Source: Plantago major
Taxonomy: Eukaryota; Streptophyta; Magnoliopsida; Lamiales; Plantaginaceae
Reading direction: 5' to 3'
Assembly: GCA_026545765.1 (NCBI GenBank)
Contig: CM048843.1
Coordinates: 8,021,501 to 8,085,500, forward strand
Length of the DNA stretch: 64,000 bases
Positions 34,599-46,449 of the stretch are shown here, one piece after another. Both the position numbers and the translations under genes were made by a program. A model generated the notes under the pieces. The model saw nothing but the letters and a program-made list of their open reading frames with translations, made no database searches and was not told the DNA's origin. Each line of letters opens with the position of its first letter. The stretch's first letter is position 1.

Positions 34599-34754
34599 AT
34601 GTTTGTTTCCATTTGATTATACTTGGTAGACTAGATAGTTAAGTCTTTTGGGTTGCCTGGATGTTTTATCGGCTTGTACTTGGACTGCTTTTGGAATGGA
34701 AATTTTCTGGCTCCCAAAAAAAAAAAAAAAAAAATTTCAACGGTGCTGATTATA

Positions 34755-35435
34755 AAAGTTCAAATGAAAAGTTGAGTCTGAAACGGAAGTGGCATTAAAC
34801 TTCGCTTTCCATTCATTTCATTTTCTCATTTATTTTACTTTTCTAAGGATTTATAATTGTTTTATTTTCACATTAAGCTTTAAGTTCTAAATTATTCTAT
34901 TTTAAATTTTGCAAATGATATTTTATTTACAAGTGTATTTCGGTTGTCTCAAATATTATTATTATTTGGAATAAACAGAGAAAATGAAATTAGAGAAAAA
35001 ACAAAAAATACAAACGGAATAAAATCAAAATTAAAATGTAAAAAAGAAAAGAACCAGAGATGGAGTAGAAAGAAAAACACAAATAAATCATGAATGTTAA
35101 ACGCAACACCATTTCCGCTAAACGTAACATTGTGTAACTTGACTAAAATGCCCTTAACTCATAAAAGACCTTATAAAAAAACATAACGAAAAATCGAAAT
35201 AACTCGTTTATACAAACACATAAACATTAACATGCACGATTGAACACCAAAAAAAAAAAAATCGAAAATGAAAAAAATAAAATTTTCGTTTATACAAACA
35301 CAAAAACATTAACATGCACAGTTGAACAATTAAGTGAAAAAATTGGAAAAAAATAAAAAAATTAACATACACAATTAAATGTCTCATTGACTTTTTTGTT
35401 CCAACTAAAGCCGTCTCATCTTCTCTAATCACCAT
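34755..35435. other. AT-rich intergenic with an 82-bp direct repeat
   Basis: The unit TCGTTTATACAAACACA ... AACATTAACATGCAC starts at 35204 and again at 35286. No gene seen. Confidence 0.5.
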
Positions 35436-35438
35436 GAA

Positions 35439-36586
35439 GGCTCTGTTCTCTTAAAGAGAACTGAATCGAATCGAATCAATCGAATCAGAGTATAAGGCTC
35501 GTTTTTCAACTGAAAACTCATTCGATTCAGTTCCATTCGATTCGATTCCATTCGATTCGATTCGATTCATTTCGTCTTGATTGATTCGATTCGATTCATT
35601 AAATTCATATTATTATTATTATTATTATTGTTGTTGTTGTTGTTGTTGTTAATAATAATAATAATATTATTATTAATATTATTTTATCATTTATTTACAC
35701 ACCCGATCTTTTGTACGAGGAAAATAAGAAAATTTATCCAATTGAGTTATTTTCAACTTTTTTTCTTTCTTTCTTTTTAATACGACTTTTAGTAGATCAA
35801 TGAAATAAAGAGTATAGTTACAATTTGAACTAACAAAAAATCTACATGTTCAAAAACTCCAAAACAAGTTAAACCAAACCAAAAGTCGGACCAAACTTTA
35901 TAAAAATAATATTATATATCACAAATATTGAAAAATGGCATTTATTCCTCTATATTATCTTCCTCGGACTCTATATTATCTTTCTCGTGCTCTATATTGC
36001 CTGGAATAGAGCGTCAAATTCTCAATGTCATCTCCTCACACTTCGCTCATCGTTCTTTCCTTGTCGGGTCCAATAAATCATTATCCACTCCACTTGACAT
36101 TGATATCATGTCAAAACCTGGTATTTCAAGTTTACACATGCGCATAAAATTATGAAGAGTGAAGGTAGCAACAATCACGTATATTTGATATGTGTCTTCC
36201 ATTTGAGGCATCGTATAAAGGACCTTCCACGCGGTTGGTTTTAAAGTTTGTTATACAATAATAAATAAAAATGTAAAGTGACAGAAAAAAGAGTAGGAAG
36301 AATGTGAGAAAGATGACAAAAATAATATATTTTTTTAATTGTGATTATATATACCATCATATAATTGTTATTATTATTACACAATAATTTCTTCAGTTCG
36401 ATTCGATTAGTTTGATTCGATTCGATTCGATTCGATTGATTCGATTCGATTCGATTGATTCGATTGATTCGATTCGATTCGATGAGAATTTCGATTGAAA
36501 AGAACGAGCCTAAAATATAACTAAGCGGTGAATCGAATCGAACTAAATCGAATCGAACTGAATGAAACGACGAAGAGAACAGAGCC
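35439..36586. mobile_element. Tourist-like MITE split by a nested element
   Basis: The ends are GGCTCTGTTCTCTTAAAGAG and (inverted) GGCTCTGTTCTCTTCGTCG, the same family as 10190-10319. Without the nested piece (35496-36510) and one TAA the element is about 130 bases, matching that relative in size. The right flank is TAA (36587-36589) and the left is GAA, perhaps a mutated TAA. The arms contain GAATCGAATCGAATC repeats. Confidence 0.75.
35496..36510 (-). mobile_element. Nested PIF/Harbinger element (1.0 kb) with transposase remnant
   Basis: It starts GGCTCGTTTTTCAACTG and ends, inverted, GGCTCGTTCTTTTCAATCG, flanked by TAA at 35493-35495 and 36511-36513. On the minus strand, about 36250-35937, a frame reads WKVLYTMPQMEDTYQIYVI then ATFTLHNFMRMCKLEIPGF. 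This resembles the end of HARBI1/PIF DDE transposases (RW.ILR.MP...Q..IV.ACC.LHNF.R), then meets stops. Remaining space is ATTCGATTCG repeats and a GTT/ATT trinucleotide tract (35610-35690). It is an internally deleted derivative of an autonomous Harbinger. Confidence 0.75.
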
Positions 36587-36589
36587 TAA

Positions 36590-37290
36590 ATTGATTGGTG
36601 CAAGCTTGCAAATCTAGCTAACAATTCGACAATATCTTTAAGCGTCTAGTCTAGTAGAAGTAGCTACTAGCTAGGTCTAAATGTCTGATGCATTATTACC
36701 CATCTCTCTATTAAACGTAAGACCGACTCCATCGGTCGTTTGATGGAGTTTGATCAAACTGCCATCAAATGCCATTTTGCCTCCAATGGCTGTTTGATGG
36801 CAGTTTGACATCAAACGCGTATGATAATTTAATACGGGTTTTTTTTTTTTTTTTGATAGAAAGATAATTTCATACGTGTTTGATGGAGTTTGATGTCCAT
36901 CAAACTCCATTTTATTTATTTTTTTATTATTCTTTTGGTTTCTTTTTACTTTTCTTTTGTTTGTCTTCTTCTCTTTAATTTCTCTTTTCACCTTTACCAT
37001 TTTCTTTCACATTTTATTTTCTTTCCGTTTTCGTGAATAATATTTATTTTTTACTTTTCATATGTTTTAATATTGATAAATTATATATAGGACACCAGTC
37101 GTAAAATTTAATAATATTCGAATTCACTAAAAGACGCACTAACATAAAATAAAAACACTTGCATCAGATAAATAAATATATAATATTTTTTTCTCAAGTA
37201 TTGTAATATTTTTATCAAGTATTGTATTTTTTTATTATTGAATATTGTAATTTTTAATTTTTATTTTAAATTTAAAATCAATATGAAGTG
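36590..37290. other. Intergenic; palindromic TTTGATGGAGTTTGAT repeats
   Basis: 36710-36910 contains several direct and inverted copies of TTTGATGGAGTTTGATG/CATCAAACTCCAT, separated by a poly(T) run, so it may be a relic MITE. The rest is AT-rich. Confidence 0.4.
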
Positions 37291-37295
37291 TGAAG

Positions 37296-38595
37296 TGATG
37301 AGCTCAAATTATACTCTAAAAAATAATTAGAGATTAAGCTGTAGTTGCAGTCTAAAGCCTAACTCGTGATCGATCTCTAGGAAATTAATCAAGCTACGTA
37401 GCAGTGAGAGTAGACAGATACTTGCGAGTAACAGTTGACTGATGGTTTGGTTATACTTCTAACTAGTTTAACTAAAACTAAGATTACGATTAACAATGAG
37501 AGAAAGATGAATACGGTAGCAAGATCCAATTATGCTAATTCGAACTAGGGATAACACTCATACTTGTCACACGGTTGTTGTACAGTAAATCAATCAATTC
37601 AATTCAACCAATTGTTCTTAGAATATATTATACGGTAGAAATCGTGAGTTGTCAATTCACAATCCTTAAACATGAACAATTAGAGAATTTAATATGGACT
37701 TATCAAATTGAAGATTTTTACGAAGATTTCATACGAGACTAACCTATATGAGTGATTTGATAAACCCTAGAACGAATATGCATAATCTTCACATACTACC
37801 GTATTCAAAGGTGTTTAGCTACTCATACTTGAGAATTGCATACAGAGATTCATGGTAATAATCATATGAAACATAGATGAGAAACTCGCATGCAATAACA
37901 TACAATCCAATCGATAGAGATAAAGAACGAATTGTAAAGAAGAAAGCAATAGAGAAATCAATACCAATAATCCTGATATATAAAATCAATAAATAACCAA
38001 GCTCCAGAGATGTCTCAATGTCAATGTCTCAATCTAGGAGCTTTTTACAAAAACTAGGTTAAAAGAAGTATCCCTCAAGAAAAACAAATTCTAAACTAAT
38101 AAAGAAAACAAATTCTGAGCCTGCGCGTCTCGCCGCGGCGAGCTTCCTTTTGTCGATTATATATCCTTTTGGCAGATTGAATCCCTCGCCGCGGCGAGCG
38201 TCTTCCTTCAAAACAGGGGAGCCATTCGCAAAATATCGCCGCGACGAGCCTTCTTTATCGCAATATATATAGCCAGATAATTTACCATGCATGACTTCAA
38301 TCTTCAAATCAGAGGCTCAATTCGCAAAATCTCACATTGCAGATCGATTTCCTCACATGGCGAAACCTTCCCTGCAATTCCCAAGTCCAAGCTCAGAATT
38401 TCACCATGCGGACCGAATCCCTCGCATGGCGAAGTGCTATAAGTCCTCAATTAATTCAAAAGACATCGATTCCTACAAAATGTAAACAAAACACCAAGGC
38501 ATAAAATCGACCTAAAAAGACTATAAAACTAAAGACAAAGACTCACAAAGACCGCTAAAAAGGACCAAATGAGACGTTAGAATATTGTCTCATCA
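37296..38595 (-). repeat. Athila LTR (3' LTR in element sense)
   Basis: 1300 bp. A purine-rich tract for plus-strand priming abuts it on the element sense strand (CGGTTTGGGGATTTT at 38596-38610). It carries CTCGCCGCGGCGAGC palindromes at about 38130 and 38190, where the other LTR has different sequence. Confidence 0.92.
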
Positions 38596-39901
38596 AAATC
38601 CCCAAACCGAATCTTTGCTCGTCCTCGAGCAAACACACTAGACTCCCAACCATGTAGGCAAATACAAGAGTTATAAATCCAAGTAATCGAATCTACCATT
38701 GAAAGCATTAAGTCCACCAAATGCAAATGTTTTGTTCTCAAGTAACCTTGGCAGAGAAGTGTACAGATAATTCCAAAAAAAAAAACGTTTCTCAAGCAAA
38801 TAACTCTTAAGTCCAGCACGCTAGTCCGGAATAATATGCAATCTCTACTCTCTTTGGAAGTGTCCAATAGGGTTAGTCGCTCAAAAAGTAAACTGGGAAG
38901 GTGACTCACATCACAAGAATGCCTAGACTATCTTACGCTAATGTACTCAAATCGAACGGATCAGAAGGGACTTTGTTTTTCCAAAAACGACTTATAACAA
39001 AATTAAGTTCAAGACCTGTGTTGTTCCCTTTTTCACTTGCAAATCAACCATAAACCATTATTGCGCAATGCATGGCCTCATTGGGCTCTTTTATCTCAGT
39101 CTTTTGACGGGTGTCTGTTTTACCGAAAGTCCGCACTTTTGTGCATGTTAGTTTGGTATACATGCCATCAACCCTCACGGTCATATAGCTTTAAAGGCCA
39201 CGCCGGTATATAGGTAGTATCTGAAACATGCCCAACACGACAGACGGTGATCAACTAAGACTATAGATCCACCCCGAGATTAAATTCAGATAACTTTGGA
39301 AACAGCAACAGACTCAAACACAATCAAGCATATAAAGCTCAAAAATTAGTCGTAAGCAAGTAAGTAACTCTTCCCCAAACCTGTTCTTTAGAACGGGGTT
39401 TAAAAGTTAGAGAACTCAAAATTAAAAGTATGTCGTTCGTCATCCCCAAACAAAATGAGTACATGTAAGTATGAAAAGGCGCAAGTAATTCGTAAAAAAC
39501 TTGCACATCCCAGGAATCACACAATACAAATGCCGGTACAATATTTTTTCACCGGCTCAGGCTTCTCACGGCTTTTGGACTAAAGGACTGGACATACTAG
39601 CTATTTGCAAGAGAAACAGACCTTAAGGAATTAACAATGCACTAGGCTACTTCCAGTTAGATATCAAACAAAACAAAGGCAGTAAGTGGATTTACCACTC
39701 ACAATAGATACTCAAAACTTGGAAAAACAACACGGACACACGAAAGACTCATGAAAATATGAAAAAACACATAGAAACACAGGCGAGAAACTGAAGAGCC
39801 TCACATTCCCTCCCCAAACCGAAACTCAAGCATGTCCTCAAGCTGAGAGTGGAAAGATAAAAGGGATCGAAAGTGTCTGGCATGTGAAGTACAGTTTAGA
39901 G

Positions 39902-42900
39902 TCATGTACTGGACTCGGAGAGGTCGACCACTTCTTCCGGTCGCTGAATGTACCCTTGAAAGTATGGTTTAACTCGCTGCCTGTTGACCTTAAAGGTGGA
40001 ACCGTCGGCGGAATTCAAGAGTTCGACAGCACCATGCGGTGCCACATGAATTATCGTGTATGATCCATCCCAATGCGAACGCAACTTTCCTGGAAACAGT
40101 TTAAGACGAGAGTTAAAAACTAAAACTTTCATACCTGGGTGCAAGTCCTTGCGGATTATCCCCTTTTCATGGTACTCTTTTGTCTTCTGCTTGTAAATCT
40201 TTGAATTCTCAAAGGCAAGGTGGCGGAGTTCTTCCAGCTCGGATATCTGCAGTAATCTTTCTTCCCCAGCTGCCTGCATATCGAGATTTAGCTCCTTGGT
40301 GGCCCATGCCGCTTTGTGCTCCAACTCCACGGGAAGATGACAAGCTTTTCTATAAACCAACCGGTAGGGGGTTGTACCAATAACAGTTTTGTAACAAGTT
40401 ATGTAAGCCCACAGTGCATCATCTAGCTTGGTTGACCAATCCTTACGATTTGGTTTTACGACCCTTGTGAGAATGCTCTTGATTTTCCTATTGCTGACTT
40501 CCACTTGACCAGAAGTTTGTGGATGGTATGCAGTTGCGACACGGTGTTGCACTCCGTACTTCACAAGCAGGTTCGCAAATGAACGGTTAATAAAATGAGA
40601 TCCGCCATCGCTAATGATTGCTCTGGGTGTACCAAACCTGCTGAAAATATTCTTGGAGAAGAAAGAGAGCACAACTTTAGAATCGTTAGTCCTGGTGGCA
40701 ATAGCCTCCACCCACTTAGTCACATAGTCCACAGCAACAAGAATATATTCATTACCATTACTTTTGCGAAAGGGTCCCATAAAGTCAACACCCCACACAT
40801 CAAAGGGTTCTACCACAAGATTGCTAGTCAAAGGCATCTCATTACGCTTGCTAATGTTACCACTACGCTGACATGAATCACAACTAGCACAAAACTTATG
40901 AACATCTTTAAACAGAGAGGGCCAAAACAAACCTGATTGAAGAACCTTCAGAGCGGTTTTCTTCCCGCTGTAGTGCCCTCCACACTGCATGGTATGACAA
41001 ACGGTGAGAACACTGCCTACTTCACTCTCTGGAATGCAGCGCCGTAGGATGCCATCAGCTCCCTCCTTGAAAAGGTGGGGGTCATCCCAAAAGTAGCCAT
41101 TGGTTTGGAGTGCAAAGTTCCTTCTTTCCTCCGAAGACATGTTAGCGGGGAAAACACCCACAACAAGAAAATTCACGATATCTGCAAACCAAGGCTCTAA
41201 GCTAACAGAGAATAGGTGCTCATCAGGTAGGTTATCGGGAATAGGGGGAGAAGGAGAGATTGTCGTAGGATCAAGCCTAGATAAATGGTCAGCAACAAGA
41301 TTATCTTTACCACACTTATCAACTATTTCACAATCGAACTCCTGTAACATCAAAACCCACCGAATGAGGCGCAGCTTAGAATCGCTCTTGGCCATGAGGT
41401 GGCGGATCGCAGCGTGATCCGTGTGGATGATCACTTTGAACCCTTTCAGATACGAACAGAATTTATTCAAAGCGAAAAGAACAGCTAGGAATTCTTTCTC
41501 AGTTGTGGTGTAGTTAACCTGCGCAGGATTAAGTGTCTTGCTGGCATAGTAAATCACATGAAAATGTCCATTTACCCTTTGTCCTAAAACAGCACCTAAG
41601 GTGAAATCAGAAGCATCGCACATAATCTCAAAGGGTAAGGACCAATTAGGGGCAACGACAATGGGAGCGGAAACAAGCTGTTCTTTCAAGATGTTAAAGG
41701 CTTGCATGCATTTATCATTGAAAACAAAAGGCACATCTTTCATAAGCAAGTTGCTCAAACACTTAGCAATTTTCGAAAAATCCTTAATGAATCTCCTATG
41801 AAAACCTACATGCCCAAGAAAATATTGTAGCTCTTTCACACAAGTGTGAGGGGGAAGTTTAACAATCACATCAAGCTTTGCTCTATCAACTTCTATCCCA
41901 CGTTTTGAGACTACATGTCCTAAGACAATTCCTTCTCTAACCATGAAGTGACTTTTTTCCCAGCTAAGAGTTAAGTTACACTCAATGCAGCGTTTAAGCA
42001 CTTTATCAAGTTTATGTAAGCAATCAGCAAAAGAATCTCCAAAAAGAGAGAAGTCATCCATGAAGACCTCTATAAAATCCTGCACCATGTCAGAAAATAT
42101 AGAAAGTATGCATCTTTGAAAAGTATCAGGAGCATTGCACAGTCCGAAAGGCATTCTGCGATAGGTAAAAGTCCCATAGGGATAAGTAAATGTCATCTTC
42201 TCCTGATCCTCCTGAGCAATGGGTATTTGGTAGAAACCTGAAAGACCATCCAAAAAACCATAGAACTCTCGCCCATCAAGGCGGTTAAGCATCTCATCAA
42301 TGAATGGAAGAGGGAAGTGGTCTTTCTTAGTGGTTACGTTTAGTTTCCTGTAGTCGATGCACACGCGCCACCCAGTGGTTTTTCTTACCGGGACCTCTAT
42401 GCCCTTCTCATTTGTTTCGACAGTAACCCCCGACTTCTTAGGAACTACATGCACAAGACTCACCCATATACTATCAGCTATTGGGTAAATTATGTCGTGC
42501 TCAAGCATCTTAAGGATCTCAGTTTTCACTACATCTCGCATGACAAGATTGAGCCTGCGCTGGGGTTGCCTAACAGGTTTAGCATCATCTTCTAAACTTA
42601 TCCTGTGTGTGCAATGGGTTGCGCTAATGCCCTTAATGTCTCCAATTCCACATCCTATGGCCGCAGAATTCTCCTTAAGAAGCTCAACAAGTTGGTTCTC
42701 TTCTTCCTTTTGCAATTTCGAAGAGATGATCACAGGTTTGGACCGATTTTCACCAAGGGAAGCATACTTAAGGTGGGATGGGAGTTCCTTAAGGTCAGGC
42801 CTAGGGGGTTCGATTTCTCCAGTATTGCTACTGAGGGAGTCGATTTCACCTAAAGGTTCACTAGGGGGATCGATTTCACCTGCCGGTTCAGTTTCAGCTG

Positions 42901-43222
42901 AATCTAAAGCACAGATTAGCTCATGACTTTCCTCACTCATAATTCCCCTATCAGGATCTAGTGTCAAAGCGGCCTCTAACTTATCGCTAGTAATGTCATC
43001 AAGCAAAGTAGTATATACACAGTCATCAATGACGCAATGAAATTCTTTGGCAATCTCATGTTCAGTTTCACAATTTGTAACAGAATAGGCATTAGAGTTA
43101 CCTGTAGGACGCACTGCATCCTTGTTGATTCGATTGCCTCCGACATCCATCGCTATTTTTCCTTCTGCCACATCGACTTGAAGTTTGACAGTTTTCATGA
43201 ATGGCCTTCCCAGCAAAATCAC
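39902..43222 (-). pseudogene. Athila pol: reverse transcriptase, RNase H, integrase (frame open, 5' part shifted)
   Basis: One 1106-codon open frame, read from the protease end. Approximate positions: reverse transcriptase from about 220 to 400 ([11 protein letters not shown] near 285, FMDD near 390), and RNase H near 520-660 ([35 protein letters not shown]). An integrase zinc region ([21 protein letters not shown]) follows, then the catalytic D-D-E core ([30 protein letters not shown]) around 790-900. These copy the RNA, degrade it and insert the DNA. The first Met is not a true start; the polyprotein enters from the protease frame, and a frameshift near 43220-43240 separates them. Confidence 0.93.
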
Positions 43223-43775
43223 ATGGTTTCTGCTTTGGTTCTTTGCATTCTTTGGGAGGTAGAACTACAAAATATGCTGGTACCAAGTACGTGTCAACCT
43301 TGACCAAAGCATCCCGAGTAATACCAAGCGGTCGCTGGATACTACAATCAGCCATCTGCAAAGTCATATTCACTGGTTCCAACTTCCCCAAACCGAGCTC
43401 CTGATAAAGGTCATGGGTAATAAGACTAATGCTTGCTCCCAAGTCGAGCATAACTTTTGATACCTTCCCATTCTCCATTTGTATATCAATCACGAAACTC
43501 CCTAGGTCTTGTTGTTTCACTGGTAATCCGATCACAGAATTTGTTGTTTCTGGAAGAATCAGCTTTTCAGTAGACGAAAGCTTCTTCTTATTAGCATTTA
43601 GGTCCTTGAAGAACTTAGCATACGAAGGGTCATTATCAATAAGTTCCAGAAGTGGCATGTTCACGTTAACTTTCGAAAGCATTGCCAGAATAGATTTGAA
43701 CTTACTGTCGTCTTTTGGCTTCTTAACTCTCCCAGGGTATGGTAATAGCTTGGAAACAAGTGGTCCTGGGGGCAG
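43098..43775 (-). pseudogene. Athila protease region
   Basis: This frame contains MPLLELIDNDPSYAKFFKDL and the retropepsin active site VMLDLGASISLI (D-[LST]-G-A-S), followed by LGITRDALVKVDTYLVPAYF. It begins upstream in the frame PPGPLVSKLLPYPGRVKKP near 43770, where the gag frame shifts out, and it shifts again near 43230 into the pol frame. The protease would cut the polyprotein in the particle. Confidence 0.85.
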
Positions 43776-44902
43776 AAGGGGTTATTAGATTTATGTAGAA
43801 CCTCAGTGCTGCTACTTGGGTCCTCAATAATCTCCTCAGCTTCCTCCTCAGTAGCGTCGGCTGCTGGTACAGGTGGAGTTTCCGGTTCAGTCATTATATC
43901 TGGCTTCTCAACAACTTTACCACTACGCAGTACTGTAGTTGCTTGAATCTCTTCTTCCAATTCATCTTCGTCCCCAAATTCTAGACTTGCTACGAAGTTA
44001 GCCAAACGATTTGCTAAGTCCTCTATTCTGCTCATCATCCCTTCAATCTGATGTCCTATTCTCTCTTGCCCCTCCATAACAACCTGTATGAATTTTTCAT
44101 CATGGGCAATTAAAGCTACCAATGTGCTTTCGCTAAATGAGCTGCTCTCTGGTAAAATATTTGCACTATTCACCATTTCCGGAGCTGGTCCCCCTGCACT
44201 CTGTCACAATTCATTTGGAATCCTATCAATATCTTCAGCATATAACAATTCAGGCTCCTTGATCTCGATAGGATTCCTTTTATCTCCCAAGATTAATGCA
44301 CGGTTTGCCATGTATTCAAAAACCATCCTCATCTCCACATGTGTCTTGTTCAAAATACCACCACCACTAACTTCTACCACAGTCTGGTGTTCTACATACA
44401 ATCCTTCATAGAAGGTGCTCATAAGTACCTGCTCAGAAAATCCATGGTGTGGGCATGATCTTATCATTCCGAGGTATCTTTCCCACGCAAAATCAAAACG
44501 TTCCCCTTTTTGCTGACTAAACTCAGATATTTCTCTTTGAAGTTTCACTGTCTTTGAGTGTAGGAAGAACCTTTTGTAGAAGGCCTTGAGAATATCCTCC
44601 CAAGAAGTAAGCGATCCTGGGGCAATTCTCCATAACCAATCCTTGGCATTACCCTTCATCACGAGGGGAAATAACACACACTTAACCTGTTCTTCCTCCA
44701 ACCCGTGTTTGGATAAATTGCCGACTGCATATTCAAAATGCTGGATGAACTGGAGGGAATCCTCCTCAGGTTTTCCGGAAAACACAGGTAGTGTATGCCT
44801 CAAATCACTTTCCAATTCATATTTTTTTTATGCTTCGTCGATCACAATAGCAGGTCCAGCTACCCTTGTTGAGGGTGCGTAGTAGCTGGAAAAGGACTCC
44901 AT
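43661..44902 (-). pseudogene. Athila gag, with internal stops
   Basis: The likely start is ATG at 44902 (MESFSSYYAPSTRVAG). A TAA at about 44828-44830 interrupts after 24 codons. The Retrotrans_gag core follows (FIQHFEYAVGNLSKHG, AKDWLWRIAPGSLTSWEDIL, AFYKRFFLHSKTVKLQREI) and stops at a TGA, 44204-44206. A second open part (44176-43661) holds a coiled-coil-like region and an acidic EEEAEEIIED stretch. The core forms the cytoplasmic particle. At least two stops make this copy non-coding. Confidence 0.88.
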
Positions 44903-45012
44903 TCCTGGATCTCAACAACAGTAACTCAACAAATGCTTAGTTTCTGTTAGTCCAAGTAAAATGAAATCACGACAAGTAACCACCGGCTCTCAGCGCTACA
45001 ATAGGGATTAAT

Positions 45013-45030
45013 TCCCCGGCAGCGGTGCCA
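45013..45030 (-). promoter_or_regulatory. Primer binding site (tRNA-Asp type)
   Basis: On the minus strand, TGGCACCGCTGCCGGGGA lies four bases after the 5' LTR. It matches, with two or so differences, the TGGCGCCGTTGCCGGGGA site complementary to the 3' end of tRNA-Asp that Athila/Tat elements use. Confidence 0.85.
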
Positions 45031-45034
45031 AATT

Positions 45035-46348
45035 TGATGAGCTCAAATTATACTCTAAAAAACAATTAGAGATTAAGCTGTAGTTGCGGACTAAAGCTTA
45101 ACTCGTGATCGATCTCTAGGGAATTAATCAAGCTACGTAGCAGTGAGAGTAGACAGATACTTGCGAGTAACAGTTGACTGATGGTTTGGTTATACTTCTA
45201 ACTAGTTTAACTAAAGCTAAGATTACGATTAACAATGAGAGAAAGATGAATACGATAGCAAGATCCAATTATGCTAATTCGAACTAGGGATAACACTCAT
45301 ACTTGTCACACGGTTGTTGTACAGTAAATCAATCAATTCAATTCAACCAATTGTTCTTAAAATATATTATACGGGAGAAATCGTGAGTTGTCAATTCACA
45401 ATCCTTAAACATGAACAATTAGAGAATTTAATACGGACTTATCGAATTGAAGGTTTTTACGAAGATTTCATACGAGACTAACCTATATGAGTGATTTGAT
45501 AAACTCTAGAACGAATATGCATAATCTTCACATACTACCGTATTCAAAGGTGTTTAGCTACTCATACTTGAGAATTGCATGGTAATAATCATATGAAACA
45601 TAGATGAGAAACTCGCATGCAATAACATACAATCCAATCGGTAGAGATAAAGAACGAATTGTAAAGAAGAAAACAATAGAGAAATCAATACCAATAATCC
45701 TGATGTATAAAATCAATGAATAACCAAGCTCCAGAGATGTCTCAATGTCAATGTCTCAATCTAGGAGCTTTTTACAAAAACTAGGTTAAAAGAAGTATCC
45801 CTCAAGAAAAATAAATTCTAAACTAATAAGGAAAATAAATTCTGAGCTGCTAAGCGTCATGACGGGCTAATTGCCATGAGCTTCCTTTTGTCGATTATAT
45901 ATCCAGCTCGCAAATTCGCCATGTGATTGAATCCTACATGGCGGCGTCTTCCTTCAAAACAGGGAGCCATTCAAAAATATCGCCAAGTGACTGATTTCGT
46001 CATGGCTAGCCTTCTTTATCGCAATATATATAGCCTCGCATAATTTCGCTGCGACGAGCTTCAATCTTCAAATCAGAGGCTCCATTCGCAAAATCTTACT
46101 GCGGCAGACTGATTTCCTCGCCGCGGTGAGCCTTCCTGCAATTCCCAAGTCCAAGCTCGTAAAATTTTGCCGCGGCGAGCTATGCTAAGCAGCTCGTCCT
46201 CATTTAGTTCAAAAGACATCAATTCCTACAAAATGTAAACAAAACACCAAAGCGTAAAATCGAACTAAAAAGACTATAAAACTAAAGACAAAGACTCACA
46301 AAGACCGCTAAAAAGGACCAAATGAGACGTTAGAATATTGTCTCATCA
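45035..46348 (-). repeat. Athila LTR (5' LTR in element sense)
   Basis: 1314 bp, TG...CA ended. It is nearly the same as the other LTR over its first 800 bases, with a 10-base gap near 45580. In the GC-rich zone (45845-46190) short blocks differ strongly while the spacers between them match. Confidence 0.92.
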
Positions 46349-46449
46349 TGAAGTATGAAGTTTTAAAAGAAATGAGAAAAAAATAGTGTGGTTTAAAAAG
46401 AAATGAGAAAAGAATAGTGTAATTCAAAAAGAAATGATAAAAGTAAATG

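Larger units (their letters stand above)
29691..34754 (+). mobile_element. Near full-length LINE (L1-type, about 5.0 kb) with 19-bp target duplications
   Basis: The body (29710-34735) has a 5' leader, ORF1, ORF2, a 3'UTR and a poly(A) run at about 34716-34734. The flanks are TTCAACGGTGTTAATTATA (29691-29709) and TTCAACGGTGCTGATTATA (34736-34754), a 19-base target duplication with two differences. It has no RNase H domain after reverse transcriptase, unlike the LINEs at 2760 and 46450, but resembles the one at 62345. Both ORFs carry stops and frameshifts, and a 275-bp MITE interrupts ORF2, so it cannot move by itself. Confidence 0.92.
37291..46353 (-). mobile_element. Complete Athila-type Ty3/gypsy LTR retrotransposon (9.05 kb)
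   Basis: Two LTRs (37296-38595 and 45035-46348) start TGATGAGCTC and end TTGTCTCATCA on the plus strand. The flanks are TGAAG at both ends (37291-37295, 46349-46353), an intact 5-bp target duplication. Coding is on the minus strand: gag, protease, reverse transcriptase, RNase H, integrase. The primer site matches tRNA-Asp and the reverse transcriptase wording ([38 protein letters not shown]) is Athila-like. Between integrase and the 3' LTR (38596-39900) is about 1.3 kb without a coding frame, where some Athila elements have an extra ORF. LTRs are similar outside a few blocks, so insertion is fairly young, but the coding region is broken. Confidence 0.95.

Noticed and set aside
40180-43788. 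Plus-strand frames of 66-144 aa
   Set aside because: They are antisense shadows of the Athila gag-pol region.
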